Below are positions 35,492 through 44,324 of a stretch of DNA of 64,000 nucleotides, one piece after another. A program made the translations under genes and the position numbers. Position 1 is the first letter of the stretch, and every line of letters begins with the position of its first letter. A model generated the notes under the pieces. The model made no database searches and was not told the DNA's origin. It saw nothing but the letters and a program-made list of their open reading frames with translations. Origin of the DNA: Blastomonas ursincola (GTDB taxonomy: Bacteria; Pseudomonadota; Alphaproteobacteria; Sphingomonadales; Sphingomonadaceae); assembly GCF_013607875.1 (NCBI RefSeq), contig NZ_VDES01000001.1, positions 1,242,895-1,306,894 of the forward strand. The letters are read 5' to 3'.

Positions 35492-37858
35492 TCAGAACTT
35501 GACGGCGGCGGTCACGAACACCTGACGCGGATTGCCGTAGAACGCGGTCGCAACGCCTTCGGTACCCAGCGTGGGGATGAGATTGCCCGCCGCGTTGCGC
35601 GTCGGCGTGCCATCGGGCGCGGTCGCGAGGAACTGATAGCCCGACGTGATATACTGCTTGTCCAGAATGTTCTTGGCGTTGAGGCCGAAGCTGAACCGGT
35701 CCTCGTCGTCGCGCCAGATCAGCGAGGCATCCCAGAGCGCATAGCCGGGCTGATCGAGGAACGGGCTGGGCGTTTCGAACTGGAAGGTCTTGCTGCGATA
35801 GCTGACCGTGGTCGAAGCGGTGATGTTGCCCGAAAAGGCCGGGAAGACACCCGAGAAGGTGCCCGACATCGTCCATTTCGGCGTGTTCTGGATACGACGC
35901 AGATTGGCGACGTCGATGTTGCGCGCATCGATGAAGCGCTTGTACTCGCCATCGATATAGCCGAGCGTCGCGTTGAAGCTCAGGAACGAGCCCGAGCCTG
36001 CGAATTCGCGCGCGAACACGGCATTGCCTTCGAACTCGATACCCTTGAACTCGGCCTTGCCGGCATTGGTGGTGACGCCGATAAAGGTGTCGTTGACGCC
36101 GTCGCCGTTAGAGTCGAAGCCGGCGGAACCGGGCACCTGGACGTTGGTGTAATCGGCATAGAAACCGGTCAGCGCCAGGTTGATGGCATTGTCGGCAAAG
36201 CTGCCCTTCCAGCCCAGCTCATAGCTGTCGACCGTTTCGGGCTCGAAGCTCAGGAAGTCGAAGATTTCCTGCTGGCTGCGCACGCCATCGCGGTTGGTAT
36301 CGGGCGCGGCGGTCGAAAGCCCGCGCGGGTCGAAGCCGCCGCCCTTGAAGCCCTGCGAATAGCCGGCGAAGAACAGATGGTCCTCGTTCGGCTTGAAGCT
36401 CAGCGAGGCGCGCGGGTTGAAATCGGTAAAGCGTGCCTCGCCGTTGAAGTTCGACGTGGTCGCCAGCACCACCGGCGTACCGCCGAACTCGGCAGAGCGG
36501 CCCAGCTTGGTCTGGCGCAGAATGGTCGAGTTGCGCTTGTCTACCGTGTAACGGCCGCCTAGCGACAGCGAGAGCTGATCGGTGAAATCATAGGTGAAAT
36601 CGCCGAACACCGACCAGGTATCGGTGCGCACATCACCCGCGGTGAAGGCGTTCAGGTTGTTCAGCGTGGTGAACAGCAGCACGTCGAACGCGGTCGAGGC
36701 CTTGGCATCGAGATAATAGAATCCGACCAGACCCTTGAGGCGCTCGCCTTCGTACAGCAGCTGGAATTCCTGGCTGACCTGCTCGTTGCGATAGACTGCG
36801 GGCACATCGACATCGATCGCGGGCAGCGCGTCGAAATCGATCGGGGTGAAGCTGTCATCCTTGCGCCAGGCGCTGATCGAACGCAGCGTCAGATTGTCGG
36901 TGAGCTCGGCGGAGATGTTCATCGCGAGACCATAGGCCTCGATATCCTGCCGCGGATTGTTGAGGCCCGCGCGGGTGTCATAGACATCGTTCAGCACCGG
37001 CGTACCGCTGCGGATGCCGGGGATCAGGCGATGGCCGTTGCGCGGATCGGACTTGTCGCGGGTATAATCGCCCGAGATGCGGATCAGCACCGGCGCGCCA
37101 TAACCGCCGATTTCCAACGTGCCGCGCCCTGCCCAGACATCGCGGTTATAGTTTTCGAGCCCGCGGATGTTGAGATTGTCGCCGAAGCCGCCGCGCGACA
37201 GCCGCGCCAGCGTGCCGCCGACGCGGACGATATCGCCGAGCGGTGCGGACACGGTGACCACGCCTTCGGCCTGGTCATAGGTGCCATAGGTGCCGCGAAG
37301 CTTCAGGCTGAAATCCTGCGGCAGCATCTTGGTGACATATTTGACCGCACCGCCGATGGTGTTGCGGCCATAGAGCGTGCCCTGCGGTCCGCGCAGCACC
37401 TCGATCCGCTCGACTTCGTAAATGTCGAGCACCGCCGCCTGCGGGCGATTGAGATACACGTCGTCCAGATAGATGCCGACGCCCGCCTCGAAGCCGGGAA
37501 CCGGGTCCTGCTGGCCCACGCCGCGGATGAAGGCGGTGAGCGTCGAGTTGGTGCCGCGCGAGTTTTCGAGCGTGGTGTTGGGCGTGATCTGCGAGATGTC
37601 GGTGATGTCGAGCGCGCCCTGGTTTTCCAGCCGCTCGGCGGAAAAAGCGCTGATCGCGATCGGAACGTCCTGCAGGTTTTCTGCCCGGCGACGGGCGGTA
37701 ACGACGATCACGCTACCGTCATCGGCGGTGGTCGCTTCCTGTTCCTGCGCTTCCTGCGCGATCGCGACAGGAGCAAGTGCCGTAAGAGCTGCGGCGGCGA
37801 CGCCCAGCGCGAGCGCAGTGCGCGTGGCGGCGAAACGGGTGAACCCGAAAACGGACAT
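35492..37858 (-). CDS. TonB-dependent outer-membrane receptor
   Basis: This 788-residue receptor has a signal peptide cleaved near AIAQEAQ. A TonB-box-like SVIVVTARRR and the plug domain (VERIEVLRGPQGTLYGRNTIGG) follow, then a beta-barrel ending QVFVTAAVKF. The ATG at 37858 has GGGAGGAAG upstream. It belongs to the large sphingomonad receptor group whose ligands are mostly unknown. It is divergent from a TetR regulator, with an inverted repeat between them, and converges on the ABC transporter operon. Control by the TetR protein is inferred from this arrangement. Confidence 0.93.
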   Translation of the reverse strand: MSVFGFTRFAATRTALALGVAAAALTALAPVAIAQEAQEQEATTADDGSVIVVTARRRAENLQDVPIAISAFSAERLENQGALDITDISQITPNTTLENSRGTNSTLTAFIRGVGQQDPVPGFEAGVGIYLDDVYLNRPQAAVLDIYEVERIEVLRGPQGTLYGRNTIGGAVKYVTKMLPQDFSLKLRGTYGTYDQAEGVVTVSAPLGDIVRVGGTLARLSRGGFGDNLNIRGLENYNRDVWAGRGTLEIGGYGAPVLIRISGDYTRDKSDPRNGHRLIPGIRSGTPVLNDVYDTRAGLNNPRQDIEAYGLAMNISAELTDNLTLRSISAWRKDDSFTPIDFDALPAIDVDVPAVYRNEQVSQEFQLLYEGERLKGLVGFYYLDAKASTAFDVLLFTTLNNLNAFTAGDVRTDTWSVFGDFTYDFTDQLSLSLGGRYTVDKRNSTILRQTKLGRSAEFGGTPVVLATTSNFNGEARFTDFNPRASLSFKPNEDHLFFAGYSQGFKGGGFDPRGLSTAAPDTNRDGVRSQQEIFDFLSFEPETVDSYELGWKGSFADNAINLALTGFYADYTNVQVPGSAGFDSNGDGVNDTFIGVTTNAGKAEFKGIEFEGNAVFAREFAGSGSFLSFNATLGYIDGEYKRFIDARNIDVANLRRIQNTPKWTMSGTFSGVFPAFSGNITASTTVSYRSKTFQFETPSPFLDQPGYALWDASLIWRDDEDRFSFGLNAKNILDKQYITSGYQFLATAPDGTPTRNAAGNLIPTLGTEGVATAFYGNPRQVFVTAAVKF

Positions 37859-37945
37859 GAACTTCCTCCCTGCATCCTGACCTGTTCGCGGTGCACCGGT
37901 TCGTCTCACTGACCGGCCTTGCGCAGAACGTGTTTGTCCATTAGT

Positions 37946-37968
37946 GAAAGTTGAACCAGCTTTCAACT
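37946..37968. promoter_or_regulatory. Candidate TetR operator (inverted repeat)
   Basis: AGTTGAA (37949-37955) and TTCAACT (37962-37968) form a dyad with a 6-base centre. GAAAG and CTTTC overlap it as a second, shorter dyad. It lies about midway between the divergent TonB receptor and TetR genes and is AT-rich compared with its surroundings. Confidence 0.5.
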
Positions 37969-38052
37969 CTTATCGCATGAGGGGAGACAGCGAGGGCAAA
38001 ATCGGCCAGATGTGTTGCGCGCACGCATCATGTCCGGCAGCGGGAGTGGATC

Positions 38053-38700
38053 ATGGCGGCAAAACCATCGGCAGCGGAAGAACCGCCCGCGAACGCGGGC
38101 GCGGAAAGCGCGCGCCCGGACAAGACGCCGCGCACGGCGCGTGGCCGCGCGACGCTGCGCAAGCTGCTCGATGCGGCAGCGATCGAATTTGGCGAGCGCG
38201 GTTTTCACGAAGCCTCGATCAGCGGCATCACCCGGCGCGCGGGCACCGCGCTGGGCAGCTTCTACACTTATTTCGATTCGAAGGACGAAATCTTCCGCGC
38301 GCTGGTGCAGGACATGTCCGCCCAGGTCGGCAAGCATGCCGCCGCCGCGATGCAGGAGGCGAGCGGCGCGCTCGACCGCGAACGCGCGGCGCTTAAGGGA
38401 TTTCTCGAATTCGCCCGCGAGCACAAGGAAATCTACCGGATCATCGACGAGGCCGAATTCGTCGATTCCGAGAGCTATCGCGCGCATTATCAGGTGACCG
38501 CGACACGCATTCTCAGCCGCTTGCAGGCGGGCGCGGCAGCGGGCGAAATCCGCGGCGATGTCAGCGAGCTGCACGCCTGGGCAGTGATGGGAATGAACGT
38601 GTTCCTGGGCCTGCGCTACGGCATCTGGAACGAGGACATGACCCCGGACGCGATCGCCAGCGCCGCGAACGACTTCATCACGCGGGGGCTGAAACCCTAG
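38053..38700 (+). CDS. TetR-family transcriptional regulator
   Basis: This 215-residue protein has a disordered N-terminal tail of about 30 residues. The TetR HTH follows (LLDAAAIEFGERGFHEASISGITRRAGTALGSFYTYFDSKDEIF). The C-terminal ligand and dimerisation domain is all-helical, with YRIIDEAEFVDSESYRAHY. The ATG has GGGAG upstream. It is divergent from a TonB receptor gene, and a 7+7 inverted repeat lies between them, so it likely represses that receptor and perhaps itself. Confidence 0.92.
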   Translation: MAAKPSAAEEPPANAGAESARPDKTPRTARGRATLRKLLDAAAIEFGERGFHEASISGITRRAGTALGSFYTYFDSKDEIFRALVQDMSAQVGKHAAAAMQEASGALDRERAALKGFLEFAREHKEIYRIIDEAEFVDSESYRAHYQVTATRILSRLQAGAAAGEIRGDVSELHAWAVMGMNVFLGLRYGIWNEDMTPDAIASAANDFITRGLKP

Positions 38701-38724
38701 TCAACTCACAGCTCACGTTCGTCA

Positions 38725-38791
38725 CCCCCGCGAACGCGGGGGTCCCGCTTTCAAGGCGAGCGAAGAAAGCGAGAATCCCGCGTTCGCGGGA
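38725..38791. repeat. REP-like paired hairpins
   Basis: The first stem is CCCCCGCG-AA-CGCGGGGG (38725-38742). The second is TCCCGCG-TT-CGCGGGA (38776-38791), in opposite sense, with about 30 bases between them. The left half, including GTCACCCCCGCGAA and GTCCCGCTTTC, recurs as its reverse complement at 60.7 kb. This is a dispersed intergenic palindrome element that may also end the TetR transcript. Confidence 0.65.
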
Positions 38792-38833
38792 ATGATGGGA
38801 AAGAGCTGACCTGGGCTCCCGAGGGCAAAGCTA

Positions 38834-40066
38834 TCAATCGCTCGCCATCAGCAGTTCGGGCAGGTCACCGCTCGTCCCCCGCGCCTCATCGATGATGAAC
38901 CGCCGGATCAGCCCGGTACGCCCGACCAGCTGCATGCCGATGCGCCGCACCAGCGAGGGCGCCTTGCCCGGCAGGCCGTAGAGCCGGTTGAGCACATCGG
39001 TGGCCGAAGCCATCATCGCATTGTCGAGCATCCGCCATTGCTGGTACCGCTTGAGCTGCGCCAGATCGCCCGGATCGAGCCCCAGCCGCGCGCCCTCGCC
39101 CAGTACATCGGCGAGCGCCGCGACATCGCGCAGCCCCAGGTTCAGCCCCTGTCCCGCAATCGGGTGGATGATGTGCGCGCTATCGCCCACCAGCGCGATG
39201 CGCGGAGCGACCATGTCGCTCGCCTGGCACAGGGTCAGCGGCCAGCTGCTGCGCGGGGCGATGGGCGTGATTGCCCCAAGAAACCCACCGCTCGCCTCGG
39301 TCAGCGCCCCCCCGAAGGCGCGGTCGGACAGCGAGGTCCAGGCATCAGCCTTGCCCTCGGGCACCGTCCAGACGATCGAGGCCATCGCACGGCCCTCGTC
39401 ATCGTCGTTGAGCGGCAGGATGGCAAGCGGACCATCGGGATAGAAAATCTCGAACGCGGTGTTCTGATGCGATTTTTCCAGCGTCACGGCGGTAACAATG
39501 CCGCGTTGGCGATAGGACCATTGGCTGAGACCAATCCCGGCCAGATCGCGCGTCGGCGATACGCGCCCTTCCGCGCCGACCAGCAGCGATGCGGTGAACA
39601 CGCGTCCATCGGCCAGCGTGATCGTCGCGCGGTGCGCATCGACTGCGCGGTGCGCGACTTCGGCCGCCATGATCAGGTCGATATCGGAATCGGCGCTCGC
39701 GGCCTGATAGAGCGCGGCGCGCAACAGGCTGTTGGGCAGCATCACGCCCATGCCGTCAACCCCGGCATCGAAATCGAGCGAACCCCGGCGCAGGCCATCG
39801 CTGACCGCGATCCGGTCGATCGGACAGGCATCGCGCCACAGGCTGTTGGCCAGCCCGAGATTCTGCAGCATCTGCCAGCTGGTCGAAGCGAGCGCCGAGG
39901 CGCGGCCATCGAACGCGGTATCGGCCAGCGTCTCGGGGGTGATCCGGTCGATCACCCGGACGCTGAGACCATGCCGCGCGACCGCCAGCGCGAGCGAAAT
40001 CCCCGCCGGTCCTGCGCCCATGATGAGGATGTCGCTGTGGTTGCCCAAGGTGATGCTGCCTGTCAT
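38834..40066 (-). CDS. UbiH/UbiF-family FAD-dependent monooxygenase
   Basis: This 410-residue flavoprotein hydroxylase has an N-terminal FAD-binding ILIMGAGPAGISLALAVARHG. The central segment is LLVGAEGRVSPTR, and ALVGDSAHIIHPIAGQGLNLGLRD is the diagnostic UbiH/Coq6 signature. It most likely adds a hydroxyl group to the ubiquinone ring precursor. Which ring position it acts on cannot be decided. I chose the ATG at 40066 from family length. The gene is divergent from ftsK. Confidence 0.9.
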   Translation of the reverse strand: MTGSITLGNHSDILIMGAGPAGISLALAVARHGLSVRVIDRITPETLADTAFDGRASALASTSWQMLQNLGLANSLWRDACPIDRIAVSDGLRRGSLDFDAGVDGMGVMLPNSLLRAALYQAASADSDIDLIMAAEVAHRAVDAHRATITLADGRVFTASLLVGAEGRVSPTRDLAGIGLSQWSYRQRGIVTAVTLEKSHQNTAFEIFYPDGPLAILPLNDDDEGRAMASIVWTVPEGKADAWTSLSDRAFGGALTEASGGFLGAITPIAPRSSWPLTLCQASDMVAPRIALVGDSAHIIHPIAGQGLNLGLRDVAALADVLGEGARLGLDPGDLAQLKRYQQWRMLDNAMMASATDVLNRLYGLPGKAPSLVRRIGMQLVGRTGLIRRFIIDEARGTSGDLPELLMASD

Positions 40067-40138
40067 GCTGGCCAATGTAGGCGGTCTGCAGACGACTGAA
40101 CAGGGGCTAGCTGCGCGGAGTCCGTACCAAGTCCTTGC

Positions 40139-40168
40139 TTGACGCGGAGTCCATGGTCTGCGCAAAAT
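40139..40168 (+). promoter_or_regulatory. Candidate sigma-70 promoter of ftsK
   Basis: TTGACG (40139-40144) and CAAAAT (40163-40168) have an 18-bp spacer and lie 37 bases before the ftsK ATG. A CGCGGAGTCC direct repeat (near 40115 and 40143) overlaps the region, once inside the spacer, and might bind a regulator. Confidence 0.45.
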
Positions 40169-40205
40169 AGGCGGCATTTACCATATTGCCGGAGAATTCA
40201 AGGTT

Positions 40206-42542
40206 ATGGCCAGCCGCGCCGCCACCAGAAACGCGCCCGACTGGCGCGACCTGATGCGTCAGAGTCTGATGCGCAGCGGCAGCCTGATCCTGGCGCTGGT
40301 GCTGTTCGCGCTCGTCGCCTTCACCACCATCGCGCTGCTGACCTATCACCAGACCGACCCCTCATTCAACACGGCCGCAGGCGGCGGCGTCGACAACTGG
40401 ATGGGCGCAAGCGGCGCGTGGATTGCCGATTTCATGCTGTTCCTGGGCGGGCCGGCGAGCGCGCTGCTGCTGCCGATCACGGCGGTTCAGGCGCACCGGC
40501 TGTGGATCAACCAGCCGCTCGGCCACTGGCGCCGCTCGGTCATCGCGACGCTGCTCAGCATGCTGTTCCTGGCGATCGCGGCTGCGGTCCTGTTCGGTGA
40601 ATCCGCGCCGCATTTCCCGGCTGGCCCAGGCGGCCTTTTTGGCATGATGGGCGCGCGGGGCATCCAGTTCCTTGCCGCCTTCCTGCCGCCTGCTGGCGCC
40701 TCCTGGGCGCTCTATGGCAGCGCTTCGCTGCTGGGGCTGGTCGGCGCGGCGCTTGGCTGGAAGGCGCTGGGTCTGGAGCGCGGGTTGCTGCGGATGCCGT
40801 CGATCAAGGTGAGCATGCCAGAAGCGCTGTTCCGCCGCCCGATCGGTCCGGTGATCGACGAAGATGAGCTCGATGCCCTTGACGATACGGTCGAGCCAAG
40901 CCGTCCGGCGCTGGCCGCACCGCGCAAGGAAGCCGTGCCCGACAACCGACCGCCGCCGGAAATCACTGAGCCCTCGCTGCGTCCGGCCAAGGCGCAGCTT
41001 GGCCCGAAGAGCAAGCAGGGCGACTTCTTCGGCCCCTATGAGCTGCCTTCGGTCGATCTGCTCGACCCGCCGCCGTCGAGCACAGGCCCCGCGCTGGACA
41101 AGATTGCCCTCGAGCGCAACGCCCGGCTGCTCGAGACCGTGCTGAGCGATTTCAACGTGAAGGGCGAGATCACGGCGGTGCGCCCCGGCCCGGTGGTCAC
41201 CCGCTATGAGCTGCTGCCCGCGCCGGGCATCAAGGCCAACCGCGTCATCCAGCTCGCCGACGATATCGCGCGCAACATGTCGGCGCGCTCGGCGCGCGTC
41301 GCGGCGATCCCGTGCCGCAAGGAGCTGGGCATCGAGCTGCCCAACCAGCATCGCGACGCCGTCGTGCTGCACGAGATGATCGGATCGAGCCATTTTGCCG
41401 AGAATAGCGGCCAGCTGCCGGTCATCCTGGGCAAGAACATCTCGGGCGATCCGGTGATCGCCGACCTCGCGCCGATGCCGCACCTGCTGATCGCGGGCAC
41501 CACCGGATCGGGCAAGTCGGTCGGCCTTAACGCGATGATCCTTTCGCTGCTTTACCGGATGACGCCGGAGACGCTGCGCATGATCATGATCGATCCCAAG
41601 ATGCTTGAACTGTCGATCTATGACGACATTCCGCACCTTCTCTCTCCCGTGGTGACCGAGCCCGCAAAGGCGGTGCGCGCACTGAAATGGGCGGTGGAGC
41701 AAATGGAGGAGCGCTATCGGATGATGAGCGAGCTCAAGGTCCGCAGCCTCGTCAATTTCAACGACAAGGTGCGCGTCGCCAAGGCCAAGGGCCTGCCGCT
41801 GGGCGAAGAGGTCCAGACCGGCTGGGATCCGGTCAGCGGCCAACCGCAATACGAGAAGAAGCAGCTCGATTACGAGCCGATGCCGCAGATCGTGGTGATC
41901 GTCGACGAGCTGGCAGACCTGATGATGACGGCGGGCAAGGAGGTCGAATTCCTCATCCAGCGGCTCGCACAGAAGGCGCGTGCGGCGGGCATCCACCTGA
42001 TCATGGCGACGCAGCGTCCTTCGGTCGACGTCATCACCGGCGTGATCAAGGCCAACCTGCCGACCCGCATCAGCTTCCACGTCACCAGCAAGATCGATTC
42101 GCGCACCATCCTGGGCGAACAGGGCGCGGAGCAGCTGCTCGGCAAGGGCGACATGCTCTACATGTCCGGCGGCAAGCAGGTCGAGCGCGTGCACGGGCCC
42201 TTCGTCTCGGATGAGGAGGTGCGCCGTGTCGCCGACCACTGGCGCGGCCAGGGCCAGCCCGACTACATCCAGGCAGTGACCGAGGAACCTGAGGACGGCG
42301 GCTTCGCGCTCGATGGCGCGAGCCTCGACGACAGCCCCGAGGAGCAGATGTACCGCGCCGCCTGCCAGATCGTGTTCGAGAGCCAGAAGGCCTCGACCAG
42401 CTGGCTGCAGCGGCAGTTGCGCATCGGCTATAACAGCGCCGCGCGACTGGTCGAACGAATGGAAGAGGACGGCTATATCAGCGCGCCCAACCATGTCGGC
42501 CGGCGCGAGGTGTTCCGCGACAAGGACGGCAATCCGCTCTGA
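40206..42542 (+). CDS. ftsK: DNA translocase FtsK
   Basis: This 778-residue septal DNA pump clears and aligns the chromosome terminus at division. It has four N-terminal membrane helices (residues about 20-190) and a short Pro-rich linker. The motor domain has Walker A AGTTGSGKS (about 428-437) and Walker B IVVIVDELADLMM. The C-terminal gamma winged helix (STSWLQRQLRIGYNSAARLVERMEEDG) reads KOPS sites. It is shorter than E. coli FtsK because the linker is brief, as is usual in alphaproteobacteria. The last codons and stop are tandemly repeated (see 42535-42574). Confidence 0.96.
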   Translation: MASRAATRNAPDWRDLMRQSLMRSGSLILALVLFALVAFTTIALLTYHQTDPSFNTAAGGGVDNWMGASGAWIADFMLFLGGPASALLLPITAVQAHRLWINQPLGHWRRSVIATLLSMLFLAIAAAVLFGESAPHFPAGPGGLFGMMGARGIQFLAAFLPPAGASWALYGSASLLGLVGAALGWKALGLERGLLRMPSIKVSMPEALFRRPIGPVIDEDELDALDDTVEPSRPALAAPRKEAVPDNRPPPEITEPSLRPAKAQLGPKSKQGDFFGPYELPSVDLLDPPPSSTGPALDKIALERNARLLETVLSDFNVKGEITAVRPGPVVTRYELLPAPGIKANRVIQLADDIARNMSARSARVAAIPCRKELGIELPNQHRDAVVLHEMIGSSHFAENSGQLPVILGKNISGDPVIADLAPMPHLLIAGTTGSGKSVGLNAMILSLLYRMTPETLRMIMIDPKMLELSIYDDIPHLLSPVVTEPAKAVRALKWAVEQMEERYRMMSELKVRSLVNFNDKVRVAKAKGLPLGEEVQTGWDPVSGQPQYEKKQLDYEPMPQIVVIVDELADLMMTAGKEVEFLIQRLAQKARAAGIHLIMATQRPSVDVITGVIKANLPTRISFHVTSKIDSRTILGEQGAEQLLGKGDMLYMSGGKQVERVHGPFVSDEEVRRVADHWRGQGQPDYIQAVTEEPEDGGFALDGASLDDSPEEQMYRAACQIVFESQKASTSWLQRQLRIGYNSAARLVERMEEDGYISAPNHVGRREVFRDKDGNPL

Positions 42543-42574
42543 TTGGGGTCGCTCTGATTGGGGCCGCTCTGACC
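42535..42574 (+). repeat. 15-bp tandem repeat giving three in-frame stops of ftsK
   Basis: CGCTCTGATTGGGG is repeated with a 15-bp period across the ftsK stop, with a third partial copy. Since 15 is a multiple of three, TGA recurs in the ftsK frame at 42540, 42555 and 42570. Confidence 0.75.
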
Positions 42575-42596
42575 TTCGAGCAACGGCCGGGCGGGA

Positions 42597-43706
42597 TCAG
42601 TCCTGCCCGGCGATCCGGATCGGCTTGCCGAGCAGAGTTTTCACATAGAGCCGCTGAACCATGACATAGGTCACTACCGTCAGCGGCGCTGAGAGCAGCA
42701 CGCCCAGAAAGCCGAAGACGAGCCCGAAGGCAACGACCGCAAACAACAGCACCGCAGGCGGTACGTCGACGGCCTGTTTCTGGATCATCGGCTGCAGGAA
42801 ATTGCCCTGGATCTGCTGAACGATCAGGAACAGGACGACCGTCCACAAGGCCGTTGTCGGCGACACGGTGAAAGCGAGCAGAACCGCCGGGACACCGGCA
42901 ATGACCGGTCCGACCATCGGAATGATGTCGAGCAGGCCGGCGATGATGGCTAGGCCTCCCGATGCGGGGACCCCCAGCGCCCAGAGTCCGCCTCCGGTCA
43001 ATACCGCAACGACAATCGACGAGACGCCTTGGCCCATCATCCAGCCGCGCAGGCCCCGCGACGCGTCGTCCAGTGCGTCCGAAACCGGCTGCTCGGCGCG
43101 CTTGGGCAGAAGCAGCAGCAGCCCGCGTCGATAGACATTGGGGTCGCTGGCGATGAAGATCGCGCCGACGAAGACGAGCACGAAATTGGCAATGGCATTG
43201 GTGGCCGTCATCGCAAAGCCGCCCAGCCGCGAGGCCAGGCTGGAAAGATCGCCGCTGCCCTGTTGCACGATTTTCCGGGCCTGTTCGCCAAGCCCCACCT
43301 CGTCCAGCTGGGCCTCGACCCGGTCGATCGCGGGCGGAATGCTCTGCTGGATCGTGTCGAACTCGTCCGCAATCTGCGATCCGAACAGCGTGAAGGCTCC
43401 GGCGAAGACCGCCAGCAGCAGAAACACGGAGATCGCCAGCGCGGGTCCGCGCTTCATGCCGGTCAGGTCGCATACCCGGCGCGCGATGGACGAGAAGATT
43501 GCCGCAAGAACCAGCGCTGCGAAGACGAGCAGCAGGAACTGCGTCAGCTCCATCAGCAACCAGGCGACACCAACCACAGCGAGCACGGTGAGGGTGATGC
43601 CGGCAACCCGGCCCGCTTCCAGCCGCGTCATGGCATGCGGGCTGATATGATCCGGAGCTTCGGGGTCGCGATGCTGCGCGTCGGTCGCCATGGCGGGATC
43701 GATCAC
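42597..43706 (-). CDS. AI-2E family transporter (PerM-like permease)
   Basis: This 369-residue membrane protein has about seven to eight helices and a central soluble region (DTIQQSIPPAIDRVEAQLDEV). The family-typical LDIIPMVGPVIAGVPAVLLAF and VVLFLIVQQIQGNFLQP follow. Family members have been linked to autoinducer-2 export, Na/H antiport or general export; the substrate here is unknown. I chose GTG 43706 because AGGGGA lies 8 bases before it; ATG 43691 is possible. It converges on ftsK. Confidence 0.88.
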   Translation of the reverse strand: MIDPAMATDAQHRDPEAPDHISPHAMTRLEAGRVAGITLTVLAVVGVAWLLMELTQFLLLVFAALVLAAIFSSIARRVCDLTGMKRGPALAISVFLLLAVFAGAFTLFGSQIADEFDTIQQSIPPAIDRVEAQLDEVGLGEQARKIVQQGSGDLSSLASRLGGFAMTATNAIANFVLVFVGAIFIASDPNVYRRGLLLLLPKRAEQPVSDALDDASRGLRGWMMGQGVSSIVVAVLTGGGLWALGVPASGGLAIIAGLLDIIPMVGPVIAGVPAVLLAFTVSPTTALWTVVLFLIVQQIQGNFLQPMIQKQAVDVPPAVLLFAVVAFGLVFGFLGVLLSAPLTVVTYVMVQRLYVKTLLGKPIRIAGQD

Positions 43707-43856
43707 GCCTGGTCCCCTCGATCGATGGTGATCTTTCGCAGCGATCGAGCGACGATCGCATGATGCTGGCTGGATTTCATGTGCACCCCCGGTCCTATGC
43801 CTTGCCGCTCAATACGAAATCCGGCGGTTCGGGTTCCCCATAAGGCCAGCAGGCAT

Positions 43857-44195
43857 TCAGATCGAGAAACTGGAACCACAGCCGCATCCGGATGCAGCGT
43901 TGGGGTTGGTCACCTGGAATGCCGACCCGCCAAGCGATTCCACGAAATCCACTGCGCTGCCGCGAACCAGATCGAGGCTGATATCGTCAACGACCAGCGA
44001 GACGCCATCGGTTTCAGTGACGGTATCGTCGGGCTCGGGCGCATCGGCAAGGCCGAAACGGTACTGGAAACCGGAGCAACCGCCTCCCTCCACCGCGAGA
44101 CGCAGGATGGCGGGCTTTTGCTGCTTGGCAGCAATCGCGGCCACGCGCTTGGCCGCAGCGGGTGTCAGGGTGATGTCGGCTGCTGGATTGTCCAT
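43857..44195 (-). CDS. erpA: Iron-sulfur cluster insertion protein ErpA (HesB/IscA family)
   Basis: This 112-residue A-type carrier delivers Fe-S clusters to target enzymes. The three cluster-binding cysteines are present: Cys40 in EGGGCSGFQYRF, and Cys104 and Cys106 in SGCGCGSSFSI at the C-terminus. I chose the ATG at 44195, which gives MDNPAADITLTPAAAKR; an upstream extension is out of line with the family. It stands alone; no isc or suf genes lie in the window. About 150 bases without a gene separate it from the AI-2E permease gene, and I see nothing notable there. Confidence 0.93.
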   Translation of the reverse strand: MDNPAADITLTPAAAKRVAAIAAKQQKPAILRLAVEGGGCSGFQYRFGLADAPEPDDTVTETDGVSLVVDDISLDLVRGSAVDFVESLGGSAFQVTNPNAASGCGCGSSFSI

Positions 44196-44261
44196 GCGCC
44201 CTACATAAGCGCGACGCGGTCCTTGGGCAAGCAGGCGACATGCCAACCATAGCGCCCCAGC

Positions 44262-44289
44262 AAAAAAGGGCCGGTCCGAAGACCGACCC
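44262..44289 (-). terminator. Rho-independent terminator of the OmpA-family gene
   Basis: Reading leftwards, the stem GGGTCGGTC (44289-44281) pairs with GACCGGCCC (44276-44268) around a TTCG tetraloop, with one G-U pair, followed by six Ts (44267-44262). It lies 36 bases past the stop of the OmpA-family gene. Confidence 0.9.
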
Positions 44290-44324
44290 TCTTTGTTACC
44301 AGACCCGTAGGTCCAGCGTTTGGC

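Noticed and set aside
40362..42494. 710-residue minus-strand frame opposite ftsK
   Set aside because: It is fully antisense to an FtsK with all motor motifs. The product is low-complexity and His/Arg-rich.
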